Source: Hymenochaete sp. R1
Taxonomy: Eukaryota > Basidiomycota > Agaricomycetes > Hymenochaetales > Hymenochaetaceae
Direction: 5' to 3'
Length of the DNA stretch: 64,000 nt
Assembly (NCBI GenBank): GCA_019400425.1
Contig: JAFREE010000086.1
Coordinates: 40,055 to 104,054, forward strand
A program made the translations under genes and the position numbers. Numbering within the stretch: position 1 is the stretch's first letter; every line of letters begins with the position of its first letter. The notes beneath the pieces were generated by a model. The model saw only the letters and a program-made list of their open reading frames with translations. It was not told the origin of the DNA and did not search any database. Of this stretch, positions 34,394-45,355 are shown in pieces.

Positions 34394-36263
34394 ATGGGTC
34401 CCAGTTTGTTCATCTCTAGCAGGATTCCCTTTGGAAGCGGTCAGTATCCAGATTATAGCCGTTTAGGTCCTCGGATACTCTCACGAACAAGGCTTTGCTA
34501 CCATTTTGAGAGAAACCTTCCCGCAAAGTCCTTCATTTCGTAGCGTACCTCTACCTAAGCTGATATTCTTATTCCTCTGGCAGTTTGCATTCGCTGCGTA
34601 TCAGTTGGTACAACACCCGGAGTACAACTCGACCCTCATCCTTCGCTCCGATGTCATCGAAGACACTGACAGTGACTTGGACCTGAGCGGTCCGAGTATT
34701 TTGGGATACGAGAAAATACGAAATATTCATCGGCGACTTCTTCCTCGACGACCGGCGAGAGATCCGTCCATCGATCAGGACTGCACTTTTTACAAAATCA
34801 CGAAAGAACACGAAGGCGACGAGTCGTGTCATTCTTCGCTCCTTGTTTTGTCGCCTAGACTATCGCCCGATAATCCGATGCCACACTACCATCCAGCAGT
34901 TTTCCACCTCGCGTTCCGGTTCATGGCCCCTGGTCCAGGCGATTCGGACTCTCGAATTCGGATAGAAGTCGTGTTGCAGCCAAATGCACCCGACCCCAAA
35001 GATATCACTTCTCGATTGTATCGGACATGCATCGCATTGCTCGAAACGATTCACCGATATGGATGGGGCGTTATGACGAACTACCAAAAGCAGGTCCATC
35101 ATGATTGCATTGTGTCTCGAGAAGAATATCAAGACTTGTACCTTATACTCCGGGAACGATACAAACATCTAGTAAATAATTGGCATGAAAACACAGATCC
35201 GTTAAAACATGTTTTTGAGGTAAGCATCGATGCGAATCTTTTCCCTCGAAACTCTTTACTAGGTGGTATTTTACCTGTTCTTAAGGACGTGGGGATCGCC
35301 ACCTTTCTCATGCTTCTTTGGAAGCAAAATGTGTTTTCCAATTTCAAGTCACCATTGCAACAGCCTCTACACAGCGCTCCCGACGGAGAAAAACAGGATT
35401 GGCAGAGCTGGCCTCGTCCTTCAGGCGGATTTCTCGATTTTGGGTAAGTTATTCTTACTCCAGACTTTTAAAAAAAATCAGTATTTCGGACTTGCATCCT
35501 ATATAGATGTGGAAATGGACTTCTGGTTCACATCCTCCTCAGCGAAGGGTATATTGGTGAGGGCATAGATCTCCGATCCCGAACCTCCTGGAAACATTAC
35601 CCAACCTCAACACAATCGCATCTCCACGTCCACGCCCTTAATCCACTTGAAATCGACTTCGATGATCCATTAGCGGTCGCGGCCAACACATTTATCAAGC
35701 CTGGGACATTCATTGTAGCCAATCACGCCGACGAACTTTCACCGTGGACACCCGTTCTCGCTGTACTCACCAATGCGAGTGGATTTCTTTCAATCCCTTG
35801 TTGCCCCTGGTCGTTCGACGCCAAATTCTCTCGAAATCAACTCCCGCTGCGTACAGGCGCAGTCGATGACCCAGCCGGGTTCGCACCCGTTCCCAGGGGC
35901 CCTTCTTCTGATAGCACAGACCCCGAAGAGTTTATGAAGTCTCTTCGATTAGGCGGGAACTTTGGAGACGCAGGGAAGAGCGCGTATGCTGCGTATAGGG
36001 TTTGGTTGGCGACGCTGGGCGTGAGATGTGGGTGGGAAGCGGAAAGCGAGAGTTTGAGAATTCCGAGCACGAGGAACTGGTCTCTTGTTGGTAAGAACAA
36101 AGTACGGCTCCTGTTGCCTGCTCGCGCTGATTTTTTTGTAGGCCGGAGACGTTGTGGGGACACTATTGAAACAAGAGAATTCGCATTGAATGTGATCGCG
36201 CGAGTCCGCGAGCGTGGCCTCTTCAAAACACGCACACCTGAAGGAAAAGCTGGAGGTCATTGA
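34394..36263 (+). CDS. TRM44: tRNA (uracil-2'-O-)-methyltransferase Trm44
   Basis: AdoMet-dependent enzyme that makes 2'-O-methyluridine at position 44 of tRNA(Ser). Family marks are QLVQHPEYNSTLILRSD near the N terminus (34,602-34,652) and MPHYHPAVFHLAFRFM. The AdoMet motif GGFLDFGCGNGLLVHILLSEGY, split by an intron (about 35,442-35,506), is followed by GIDLRSRTSW. Then come FIVANHADELSPWTPVLA and SIPCCPWSFDAKFSR. After an intron at about 36,094-36,141 the end is GRRRCGDTIETREFALNVIARVRERG. I chose ATG 34394 because it opens MGPSLFISSRIPFGS and runs on to an FP-containing segment expected in the family. Joining that exon (donor at 34,540) to the acceptor at 34,583 is off by one base in phase, so the first exon is not settled. 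The rest is clean. Confidence 0.88.
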
Positions 36264-36780
36264 TATTAGAAGAAAGCTGGGGAAGTAGCCACGAGAAGTC
36301 GATGTAGATCCAGAACCCAAGAGAAAACGCTAATATTTGTGTACCAATGTTGATGCAGGTAAGTTTCCGCTCATTTGTCCAACATAAGACGCAAAGCACT
36401 TATAAACAAATATTATTCTGGCACCTTTATCAACACCGCCCGTATACATCAACATCAAATAAAGTATGAAAAGAGCGTTTATGTTCAAACGAAGTGTCCG
36501 CCTAAAGGAGTGCCTTGACATCATACTGCGTCAATAACCACTTGACCGCCCTTCTTCACCGTCAACACTTCAATACTACAATAAAAAAGCGGCTTGTTTC
36601 GACAAGCCTTACAAACAAAACGAACCAAATCGAATGTCACCAGCACCACTTCTCGCTCATGTTCTTGTTACACTGTCATCGCACATTCTTGAGACCCTTG
36701 ACTGCACAGAGCTAAAGTGCACCTGTCCCACCCGCCCCAGATGTGCCTCGAGCAGATGCCTCAAGGAAGCGCCAATTGAA
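36264..36780. other. Convergent spacer between TRM44 and F-box gene E
   Basis: 517 bases with A/T-rich stretches suited to two polyadenylation regions. No gene recognised. Confidence 0.45.
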
Positions 36781-38756
36781 CTAATCGTAATCGACTGGTA
36801 AACTCACTGCGTTTGATCGCACTTGTGCGTCATAATCGCCCGCGAGGTGATCAAAGACCATTTCTTCGTACCAGTCCCTCAAGAACTTGCTTCCCCTTGT
36901 ATTCCTAGGGTGCACGATTCGTTTGACCGTGAGCTCTTGTTCCGCTACTCCGTTCGAGGGTTCCCTGATTCCCTGCATAATAGAGTTTCCTGACGCGGAA
37001 GGTAAGCCATCATCTACAATAGGTAGAACCACAGTTCCGTCAACGGCTGGGGTCGACGGAGAAGTAACGCGGTCTATCCGGAATGTTTGCGATTTCCACG
37101 CGATGTAGGTCAAGTTTGGGGGTGAAGGTAAGGTGGTAAAGGCTTCTACGATACTCTCATCGTCGAGGAAGTCGGAGAGCGGGTCTGAGACAGCGATAGC
37201 ACGAAGGGTTGAGCTGGATGCGAAACTTTGCAGTATCGTTCTCTGCAAAAACAAAGGAGGATGTATGACGTAGTACGGTTCATGTGAGAGGTTGTAATGT
37301 GCAAAGTAGTTACGATGTTAGAGGAGATGGACGGGGATAAGGACAAACATCAGTGAGAAGTGTTCAAGTAAATGTGACTCAGACTTACCAATTCGAAGGG
37401 AGCCGGAGGTCCGGGATCTGCCTCATCTTGAACACTCCAGCTCGGGATGAACAATGAGAGCTCAACGAGATTGGGGAATACCCTCATCACACTGGCCAGG
37501 ACATTGTGTATATCAGACTCCCTGGTCCAGAAGATAAGCTCCAAACATCTGAGTGTCGGCCCTACAGGTGCCACTATGGAAAGAACTTCTTCGAGATTAG
37601 ATTGACGAGCTGCGGTGATTTGAAGGTGGTGTATCTGGTGTGCTGCTGGTCGCCGCGGGGCAGCAGCCAGGACGTCTCTGAACCAACCGATCGTCAGAGC
37701 GGAGACTTGCAGCGACCGCACTTGTGAAAGGGCTGTGCTAGGGAACGGTTGAATTTCGGCATCAGTGAAGATGTCAAGAGCGACAAGGTTAGTATGGTTT
37801 GAAACAAAAGTTGCGATGCTCACGTTCGCTGCCTTTGAAATGAGCAGGAACGAACGTAGGTGAGGCAGAGACACGTTAGCGAACGACAAGTTTGGGAATT
37901 GAGTCCCAAGGTAGATGTGTAGCACTTCAAGGAGCGGGTGCGAGTGAAGGAAGTCAAGTAAAAGAACGTTGGGGTCAGACCGTTGACCAGAGACAGTTGT
38001 GCCAAGGAAGTCGTCCGTGTCGAGGAAGAGGCGAAGGTAACGGAGATTGGCGAAGCGGCTGGAGAGGAACGGCGTCCAGTGTTTGCCGACTAGCTCAATG
38101 TAAAGACCCTGTAGAGAATCAGATAGCCTGCAAAGACTATCCCAAGTAGTGTCTGGAAGAACGGTATGGGGTTCTCCAGGCAAGGCATACATGAAAAATT
38201 CGATCCCACCGTGATGGACGAGGTAGTTGAGGATGTCAGCGAGAGGTGTCAGGTCGGTTGCGGAAGATTGAGTCTGCAAAGCACCAGAGGACTGTACATC
38301 ACCATCCTCAGTCTGAGCTGATACTATTTGAGCTAACGGGACAGAGTCGTCGTCGTCTTCCTCACTTTCACCGTCATCACCGTCATCATCATCCATTTCC
38401 TCGTCTTCGTCGTCATCAGGCACCAGCGTTGGAGGAGTGAAGTCATAATCCTCTTCAGCAAGTATCTATTCGTACAGTCAATTACAGGGTCGGGAAACAA
38501 AAGAAGAAAAACTCACTCGAAGTGCACGACATTGAAAGGCTGCTCTGGGATTAGAATTTAGAAACAAAAGGAATGACGACAGGTCTTTGAGGTAGACATG
38601 CGGGAAATGTGCGCGCATGGGGGTCAGGATGTCTTTCCAGAATCTATTCACGCGAGAAGCCTCGAGGAGGTCGTCCGCATCGGTGAGATAGCGGCCGACC
38701 TCGTGAACGATCTCGGGAAGGGTGAGGCACCTCTGCGCAGCTGATTGATAGAACAT
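36781..38756 (-). CDS. F-box/LRR protein E with an acidic insert
   Basis: The start at 38756 (MFYQSAAQRCLTLPEIVHEVGRYLTDADDLLEASRVNRFWKDI) is a clear F-box-like N terminus. An ORF runs further upstream to 38894 but adds an unrelated hydrophobic stretch. After an intron near 38,470-38,515 comes an acidic run (DDDEDEEMDDDDGDDGESEEDDDD, about 38,335-38,420), then irregular leucine-rich repeats (LRYLRLFLDTDD, LLEVLHIYLGTQFPNLSF, LRCLELIFW). The last exon (36,781-37,243) ends the protein with NTRGSKFLRDWYEEMVFDHLAGDYDAQ. At least three exons, all open. The domain plan resembles gene D more than the TPR family. It is probably an SCF adaptor, target unknown. Confidence 0.7.
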
Positions 38757-39861
38757 TCGCCCTCGAGAAGGGAACAAGCGGGAGGGGAGGAAGTAACAGA
38801 TGAGAATCAAGAGGGAATGGGAAGAGAGAACCTGAAGACTTGCTGCGTGTGATTGTATGTATGCAATGGGCAAAGAGAGATGTTGCATGCTCACTAGTCA
38901 ACGCAAAGGTTATATGGAACCTTTGCTAGGAGTGACATGTCCAGTTACCACAGAGAGCTTCGCTGACCAGAATGATGACGAAATAAAATTAGAGACCAGA
39001 TCAATTGCATTCGCTATACAATAGCAGTCCTTCCAGATCATTAGCTCGGTGGTAAAGACAGTCTCTTGCGACGGTCGAGAACTTCTTCATTTACATCCTA
39101 ATGAATAAGCAAAGTTATAGATAAAGGTGTACCATTCTTCAAGCGTCCTCAACGTATGACGACCATTCCAGTAGTACGTTCGCGTCGTCGCTGCTATTGT
39201 GCGTAACGAAAAGAGGGACTGCAATATAGAGGGAGGCGAAAGCCACTGCGAAGTCAGAAGAAAATCCTGAGACGATGAGCGCGAGGTTCAAGGTATCCGT
39301 GGGAGCCGACTTCTTTTCTGGGACCTACGACTTTGTACTCCAGCTTTGCCCTTCCTTTCCATGGTCATCGACTGTCATCGACGACGACGACGGCAATCAA
39401 TGAGGCCATACGAGCATACGAGCTCCCACCATACGTTCGAGGTGTCAATTGATGAGCATGTTGGTCCTCGACGGTGACGACGGCGGACGCGCAGAGGGTT
39501 ATACCGCACTGCAGTCCGACAGTCCTGTACCCACGGTCTCATCGACTTTCCTTTCTCACCACCATCATCTACTCTTCCTTAGCAGAAGGCAAACGAGCTG
39601 AGCCCGCCTGGTAGCCCATCGCACGAATAAAAAGGGACGGGAAGTGGTTTGATCCAGTTGGCTTGGTGAGGGACACGCCCTTCGCCGACACCCGGGACGC
39701 GATCAGCCCATCCTTGATCGATACCGAACGACACGGTTACGCCCGTTCACTCATAAAGATCGAGTCGCCGACGAGTCTTTTTTGACTTAAGACGACATCT
39801 AGGTGAGCTTGATTTAAATATGTAGCTGCAGCGTTATATTGATAGGTTGGTAGTCATCAAA
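38757..39861. other. Divergent upstream region of E and HEM13
   Basis: About 1.1 kb with no supported gene. Near its right end, 39,803-39,845 starts with GTGAGC and ends with TTGATAG just before the HEM13 ATG, a possible short intron in the 5' leader. A tRNA-like string at about 39,041 was examined and rejected. Confidence 0.4.
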
Positions 39862-40989
39862 ATGGCCTCAAGTAACGACACCCGACCCATGCGCGATCGC
39901 ATGACAGACTACGTCTACTCCCTCCAAAATACCATCGTCGGGGCCCTCGAAGCAGTGGACCCCTCAGCTCCTAAATTCAAGACCGATTCATGGACACGAC
40001 CCCAAGGTGGTGCAGGCACGTCTTGCGTCTTCGCCTCACCTGCACCAACAGCAGAAGGCGAAACCGATTCCATTACCGTGCTCGAGAAGGCGGGTGTCAA
40101 CGTGAGTGTCGTGTTCGGGACGTTACCCCCTGCTGCAGTGAAGCAAATGACAGCCGATCATGCAACTATTCCGTTCGACCCAGTCGCGCACCCACAGGGT
40201 CTCCCTTTCTTCGCTGCTGGCATCTCCCTCGTCATTCACCCACGCAACCCAAGCGCGCCCACGGTGCATGCGAATTACCGATATTTCGAGCTCTCTGAAC
40301 CTGAAGCTAACCCCGAGAGTGAGGGTGAGAAAGGAGTGACCGCGACACCAAAGACGGGGAAACCTTTAGCGTGGTGGTTCGGAGGCGGGGCAGACCTCAC
40401 GCCTTCGTACCTCTTCGAAGAAGATGCTCGCCATTTCCACGGTATTCTCAAGGCTGCATGCGATGCACACGGTACCTCCCTCTACCCTTCACTCAAGTCC
40501 TGGTGCGACGAGTACTTCTACATTCCTCATCGCGGCGAGACGCGCGGTGTCGGCGGTATATTCTTCGATGACCTCTGCGACGCCCCACATAAACGTATTC
40601 CCGAAACTCTCCCTACTTCCACTCAGGCAGGCAGTACCGTTCCTACTCGTCCCACGTCCCCTGATGCGATTTTTGACTTTGTTCGATCGTGTGGAGATGC
40701 GTTCGTACCTTCGTACGTCCCCGTACTGATGAAACGTAAAGATGCATCGCATACTGCCGCGATGCGCCGTTGGCAGCTTCTCCGTCGGGGACGCTACGTC
40801 GAGTTTAATCTCGTTTACGATCGCGGGACGAAGTTTGGGTTGATGACGCCTGGGGCACGCATTGAGAGCATCTTGATGAGTTTGCCTGAGACTGCTAGAT
40901 GGGAGTATATGAGTGAAGTTGGGACTGAGGAAGGCAGTGAAGAGAATAAGCTAGTACTGGTTTTGAAAACGCCTAAGGAGTGGGTTTAA
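39862..40989 (+). CDS. HEM13: Oxygen-dependent coproporphyrinogen III oxidase
   Basis: Heme synthesis: oxidative decarboxylation of coproporphyrinogen III to protoporphyrinogen IX. A single open exon of 375 codons, unusual among the intron-rich neighbours. The ATG at 39862 (MASSNDTRPMRDRM) is preferred to upstream in-frame codons, which are not ATG. Conserved blocks in order: AGTSCVF (SRVF-like position), VNVSVVFG, FFAAGISLVIHPRNP and VHANYRYFE, then WWFGGGADLTPSYLFEEDARHFH. Next are CDEYFYIPHRGETRGVGGIFFDDL, RRGRYVEFNLVYDRGTKFGL, and the end ESILMSLPETARWEY. Length and order match the family, with a short extra loop of Glu/Thr residues (about 40,300-40,365). In yeast this gene is induced when oxygen or heme is low. 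Nothing here shows that directly. Confidence 0.97.
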   Translation: MASSNDTRPMRDRMTDYVYSLQNTIVGALEAVDPSAPKFKTDSWTRPQGGAGTSCVFASPAPTAEGETDSITVLEKAGVNVSVVFGTLPPAAVKQMTADHATIPFDPVAHPQGLPFFAAGISLVIHPRNPSAPTVHANYRYFELSEPEANPESEGEKGVTATPKTGKPLAWWFGGGADLTPSYLFEEDARHFHGILKAACDAHGTSLYPSLKSWCDEYFYIPHRGETRGVGGIFFDDLCDAPHKRIPETLPTSTQAGSTVPTRPTSPDAIFDFVRSCGDAFVPSYVPVLMKRKDASHTAAMRRWQLLRRGRYVEFNLVYDRGTKFGLMTPGARIESILMSLPETARWEYMSEVGTEEGSEENKLVLVLKTPKEWV

Positions 40990-41145
40990 GGAGAGGCTAC
41001 GGTGCATTCAAACAGTGATTGAAAGCATCTTCCGTCGACATAAAAAGACTATTTCCTGTGTACTAGTTAGTTTTCATATTTTGCAGATGCATAATATACT
41101 CGTGAAACTTGTCTAAACAATGCGAAATCGAAATAGCAACAAATT

Positions 41146-43181
41146 CTAAACCGTTTGAATATGATCCTTTTTTTCGTCCGCTTGAGCATCATCGGCCCTC
41201 TTTTCCTCAATCTTATCAACGTCACCACTCCCGCTGTCCTTCAGCGCCTCCTCACGCGCATCAAGTACACTCCTCCGACTTTCCAGCCCGCCCTGGTACC
41301 CAAACCATGTATATCTTTCACAATGCGGCCCACGCAAGAACAAAATGAGAAATGAGAGACCGTACATGCCCAGAGAGAATGCTGCAGCTGCGCGCCAACC
41401 GAAGTCAAGAAAGATCTTCGAGCCTGCTGCAGTGCCCATGACTTGACCGAGGAAAATCTAATGATACAGTTAGATTAGTAGGGACTAAGGAAAAGCCTGA
41501 TTAAAATAGCGAACCCAGATGATGAGCACAGCATTCATACGTGCACGAGCTGCCGTCGAAATGCTATTTAAGAAAAGCACAATCAATTTCGCAGCTTTTG
41601 GCAAACGGTCAATTGAACACCGTAGCTCACCCATAAACAGTCGTCGTGAGCGATATCTGCTGCATCTGTCTCCCTACATCTATTCCAAAGCAGGTGATAA
41701 CGACCGCAGCGATATTGATCCCGCCCGCGCCAGTTTGTACGGCCTGAAAGAGGAATTGGATAAAGGTCGCAACAAGTGCGGCGTACCAGGGTACTAAACG
41801 ATCTATGACGCGTCCTGCGACGGGGCCCGTGAAGACGCCCACCATGCCGACGAGACCGAATAGACCAATGTCCAGCCTTTATCAATTACCAACTCAGTTA
41901 TTATCCATGTCTTTTTCCATAAGATGAAAAACACTGACGTAGAATAGTTATATGGCGGCCCTCCGAGTAAGAATGTTAACGTCACCCAGAAATTGTTGAA
42001 ACATGCGCTAGCTAAGAATTGCAAGATTCCAGCCTGGATAAGCACAGGCTCCGTCGCGGCGTATTTCCCCATCGTCCACAGTATACCCCAATACGACATA
42101 TTCATATTCTTCGCCGGCCAATCTGGGAGTACCAAGTAAAGCACGAACAGGATCACGGCCTGCACGCCGATAGACATGAAGAACACCACGCGCCATGTCG
42201 TGAACTCCGCGATGACACCTGCTAGGACTCGGGCGAGGAGGATCCCGAGTAGGAGACCGGAGAGAACGATGGAGATGGCGGATGCGCGACGATTGGGTGG
42301 TGCGAGATCTGCGGCGAGAGGGATAAGGACTTGCGGGGTAACTGTAAAAACACCGACCAAGAAGGATATAGCTTCGAATGCGACAAGGGAATTGGTGACG
42401 GCGAGACCGACCGTTAGAGCTGTTGATACCGCGACGAGGAGCAGAAGGAGCGGTCTTCGGCGGACAAGATCACCGAGAGGTGAGAGTAGGAGGAGACCTA
42501 CTGCATACCTGAGATATATATAAATTTAGCTGATGTGGGAGAAAATGAATTGTTTGTGGATGGATACCCTGCTTGGATCAGAGTTGGTATTCTATCGAGC
42601 ATTGTTTAGTCAGGCAAACAACCGCGTGCATCAGACCAATCGAGAAACGGACCTTGATACTTCTTCATTGTTCACACCGAATGATGAGGCGAGTTGAACT
42701 AGTTATTCAATCATCAACATCGTTTACGCGATCTTTGGAATGAATGATGCAGCGGTAGTAAGAGTGCGATAGTTCGGACACTGGGCTCTTCACGCCCCTC
42801 TGGCGTAGCGAATCGATGCAAAGGCCATATATCGCAAGATTCTCATCGTTTGGAAAGGAGTCCGACTCACTGAGCAAGGGTTGACAATAGTACAAGTTGG
42901 CGACAGCTTTGATAGATCACATTATGAACCACATTATAAAGTTATAGATAGATCCATGACTCACTGAAAGTGCTAGCAAAACCAAACGTGATATTCAAAA
43001 TAGGCGTGAACTGGAATGCTCGAGATGAGTCGTATTGCAATCGTCCTGGAATTGGCAAAATCCAGAAGTCTCGTGTACCGCCCTTCTCTACCGGTTCGAC
43101 TTTACCACTCTCTGCAGGCTGCTGAAGTGCCGATGTCTCGATGGACGTCCTTGAAGTCCCAGAGCCTGAAGGTACACTCAT
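41146..43181 (-). CDS. Major facilitator superfamily transporter (12-TM, bacterial-like DHA type)
   Basis: The start at 43181 (MSVPSGSGTSRTSIETSAL) gives a polar N-terminal tail, then multiple short exons. Helix 1 and the loop contain NLYYCQPLL (about 42,870-42,896), a block characteristic of MFS proteins related to bacterial arabinose/drug exporters. GDLVRRRPLLLLL after helix 2 is the MFS motif A region. Further helices include PNRRASAISIVLSGLLLGILLARVLAGVIAEFTTWRVVFF and, in the C-terminal half, GMVGVFTGPVAGRVIDRLVPW (a second motif-A-like loop). The C-terminal tail is acidic and polar, ending at 41146. The transported substrate is unknown. The gene lies just inside the right arm of the inverted duplication. 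Confidence 0.8.
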
Positions 43182-44156
43182 GGTGGAAAGAAGGAAGCAG
43201 GGCGTACGGAAGCCTGGCCAACCCTCGTTCCGATCTTCTTTTTAAGTCATTCCGTCTGTTCAGTCCGTTGAGTCCGGTGGTGGGACTTCGGAAGCCGATG
43301 AAGAATTTTAAAAAAAATTGCTGACAAACAACAAACATACTTCCAAATGTGGAAGGTGTCGGCCTTCCGTTCCAGCGGCACTCTCGGCTTTAACGGCCCG
43401 AAAACTCATAAGTTCTAATTATAGCTTCATAATAGTTGACATATCATCGAGGAGGTTAGCTAATATTATTAGGATAGAGATCACGGATATGCATTGGAGA
43501 AAAGGATTTACGCGTTGCCTTACACAATGTCTGCTGCTTACCCTAGTGCACCAGGGCGAGTTGGTGTTCACAGCAGAAGCTCTTCAACGGCGCTTCTTTT
43601 GGTGACAATAGTGGGGAAAAGGCTGGAGTTGATAACATCTGCAATCCTCTGAACATAGCCATGCGAGTGAAGCCCTCACGGCGATAGAAACGGGCCTACT
43701 GAGATGAGAGATCGAGAGCGCTTTCAAATTCCAAACTAATGCATTTAAACATCGATATTGGAAGCTATGCGGCCGCAAATGACTTTCTCCTTGAATGGGG
43801 CCAAGACAATCAATATTTACCTATTGCAACTATTCGGCATCCGTTGCTCCAGAGAGTACTAATCGTCCAAGGAGTGTTTCTCACGTTTATATGATGATCG
43901 CAGTAATGGGAATGGGGCACGATGGCCGCTAAACCGGTTTCGCTCGGTGTGGTGAACTTTGCGACTAAGTGATCTGACTACTACTATTGTGACAAATATT
44001 AAGACTTTCCTTCTCCGATTCATAAACATGTTATCCCATAACCGTAACACTGGGCTTGCAAGATTGGTTTCTGCGCAGTAAGACGATCAGCTAATGCCAG
44101 TGAGTCGCAGCTTACAGCAAAGTCAATCGCTGAAGCACATCCGGCGCTTCGTTGCT
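43182..44156. other. Spacer just inside the right arm
   Basis: About 970 bases, A/T-rich in places, with no supported gene. Short ORFs have no recognisable domain. It contains the MFS promoter. Confidence 0.4.
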
Positions 44157-45011
44157 CATGTGTTCGTTGGCATCGATGGAGATTTGCCGTCCGCTAGAAC
44201 TCCGAATGAGGTCGACCTATCCAGGGAAACCGCGGAAGAGTAATACGACTGTGTTATGAAACCAGTCCGCTTTCCGTGAGAGCAAAGCAGTACTCTCCCA
44301 GTGCGTAATATAAAAGATGGTGTACATTTCTCTGTCAACAAAGTCTGAAGAAGACACGAACGATCCGTAGGAAGTCGGCCGGCGAAATGCCAAAAGCTTC
44401 GAGAGGAAGTTCGAGCAGCCGAGAGCGAGATGATTCTGGATGACACGGACGGCAAAGTTCTAGAGCTGCTCGCAGTCAATTGATCAATTGGACGAAAGTT
44501 GCCACTGATAAAGACAGTGTTCACTTGGAAGAACGACTTGCCTGTCGTAAGTGTTCCTATCATACCCGCAATAATACTAATAAATTTTTGTTCACAGTTG
44601 CAGAGAATCCTGTACCAGCGGAAGCGGACGAGTACAAGATCCTACGAAAGACGATAGAAGGAAAGGAATGCATGATTGGTCAGTGACTTCCAGTCGGAAA
44701 AAAAGAAGGGACTAGCCTACTTTGTGATGCCACGGATGCTTCTTCTAGCCATACCCATGTCCACTGACACAGCGACAATCAAGCTTGACGCACTGGATGA
44801 TAGGTACTACAAGATCAGCTTCAATTTCAAAGGGGCTATGTTGGAGTCTGCTCACAAACTAAATCACTTTGTCAAGACACAGAGGGAGTCGCCGGTTATG
44901 TTCTTGCTTGAAGAAGCAGACGGTCTAATGAGAGACAGAAGGACGCTCCTTTTCGCTGAAGAAAGCACACTTCGCACCGGATCTGTGCCCAGTCGTTCTT
45001 TCGCAAGGTGA
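44157..45011 (+). pseudogene. Copy X of the unknown gene, probably decayed
   Basis: Mirror copy of X'. The same peptides can be read in pieces: VFVGIDGDLPSART, AKCQKLREEVRAAESEM, NWTKVATDKDSVHLEERLAC, AENPVPAEADEYKILRKTIEGKECM and RYYKISFNFKGAMLESAHKLNHFVKTQRESPVMFLLEE. In the first exon, where X' has a Gln codon (CAA, minus strand 31,859-31,861) X has TAA at 44,241-44,243, with a second stop further on in the same frame. The copy also starts abruptly at the arm boundary, so any exon upstream of it is missing. The 3' exons stay open to 45,011 and could still be transcribed. Alternative splicing around the stop cannot be excluded. Confidence 0.55.
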
Positions 45012-45355
45012 GATGCCTTGATGGTAGCTTAGCGACTCCGTAGTAGACAGAGTTTTCAAGATACAGATTCACATCATGAACACATGGCATGCAGGGAAAT
45101 CGGTCGATGGTGCACCCCCATTCGAAGATTGTGGGTAGAGCAGTGGCACCTCCTCGTGCACACTTGAAGACGTCGGGAATGTAGAGAGAGAGAGACTGAG
45201 ACTGAGACAGAGAGAGAAAGAACTTCAACTTTAATTTATTCTCAGGCTTCTCCCGCGTCTTTACGTATTATTGTAATAGCCGCGTGAAGCCACCGACCAC
45301 AATATTAGTCAATCTCTCCGTTTAGTTCGTCCTTCCTTTTCTCTCAACCATCATC
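45012..45355. other. Spacer between X and B
   Basis: 344 bases holding the copy B promoter. It includes a GA-rich simple repeat at 45,183-45,220 that has no counterpart before B'. Confidence 0.5.
45183..45220. repeat. GA/GACT microsatellite
   Basis: Runs of GAGAGA mixed with GACTGA units upstream of copy B. Confidence 0.7.

Noticed and set aside
39035..39100. tRNA-like string (TTAGCTCGGTGGTAAAGAC)
   Set aside because: It resembles a D-arm, but no T-loop GTTCRA at the right distance, no pairing acceptor stem and no anticodon stem could be drawn.
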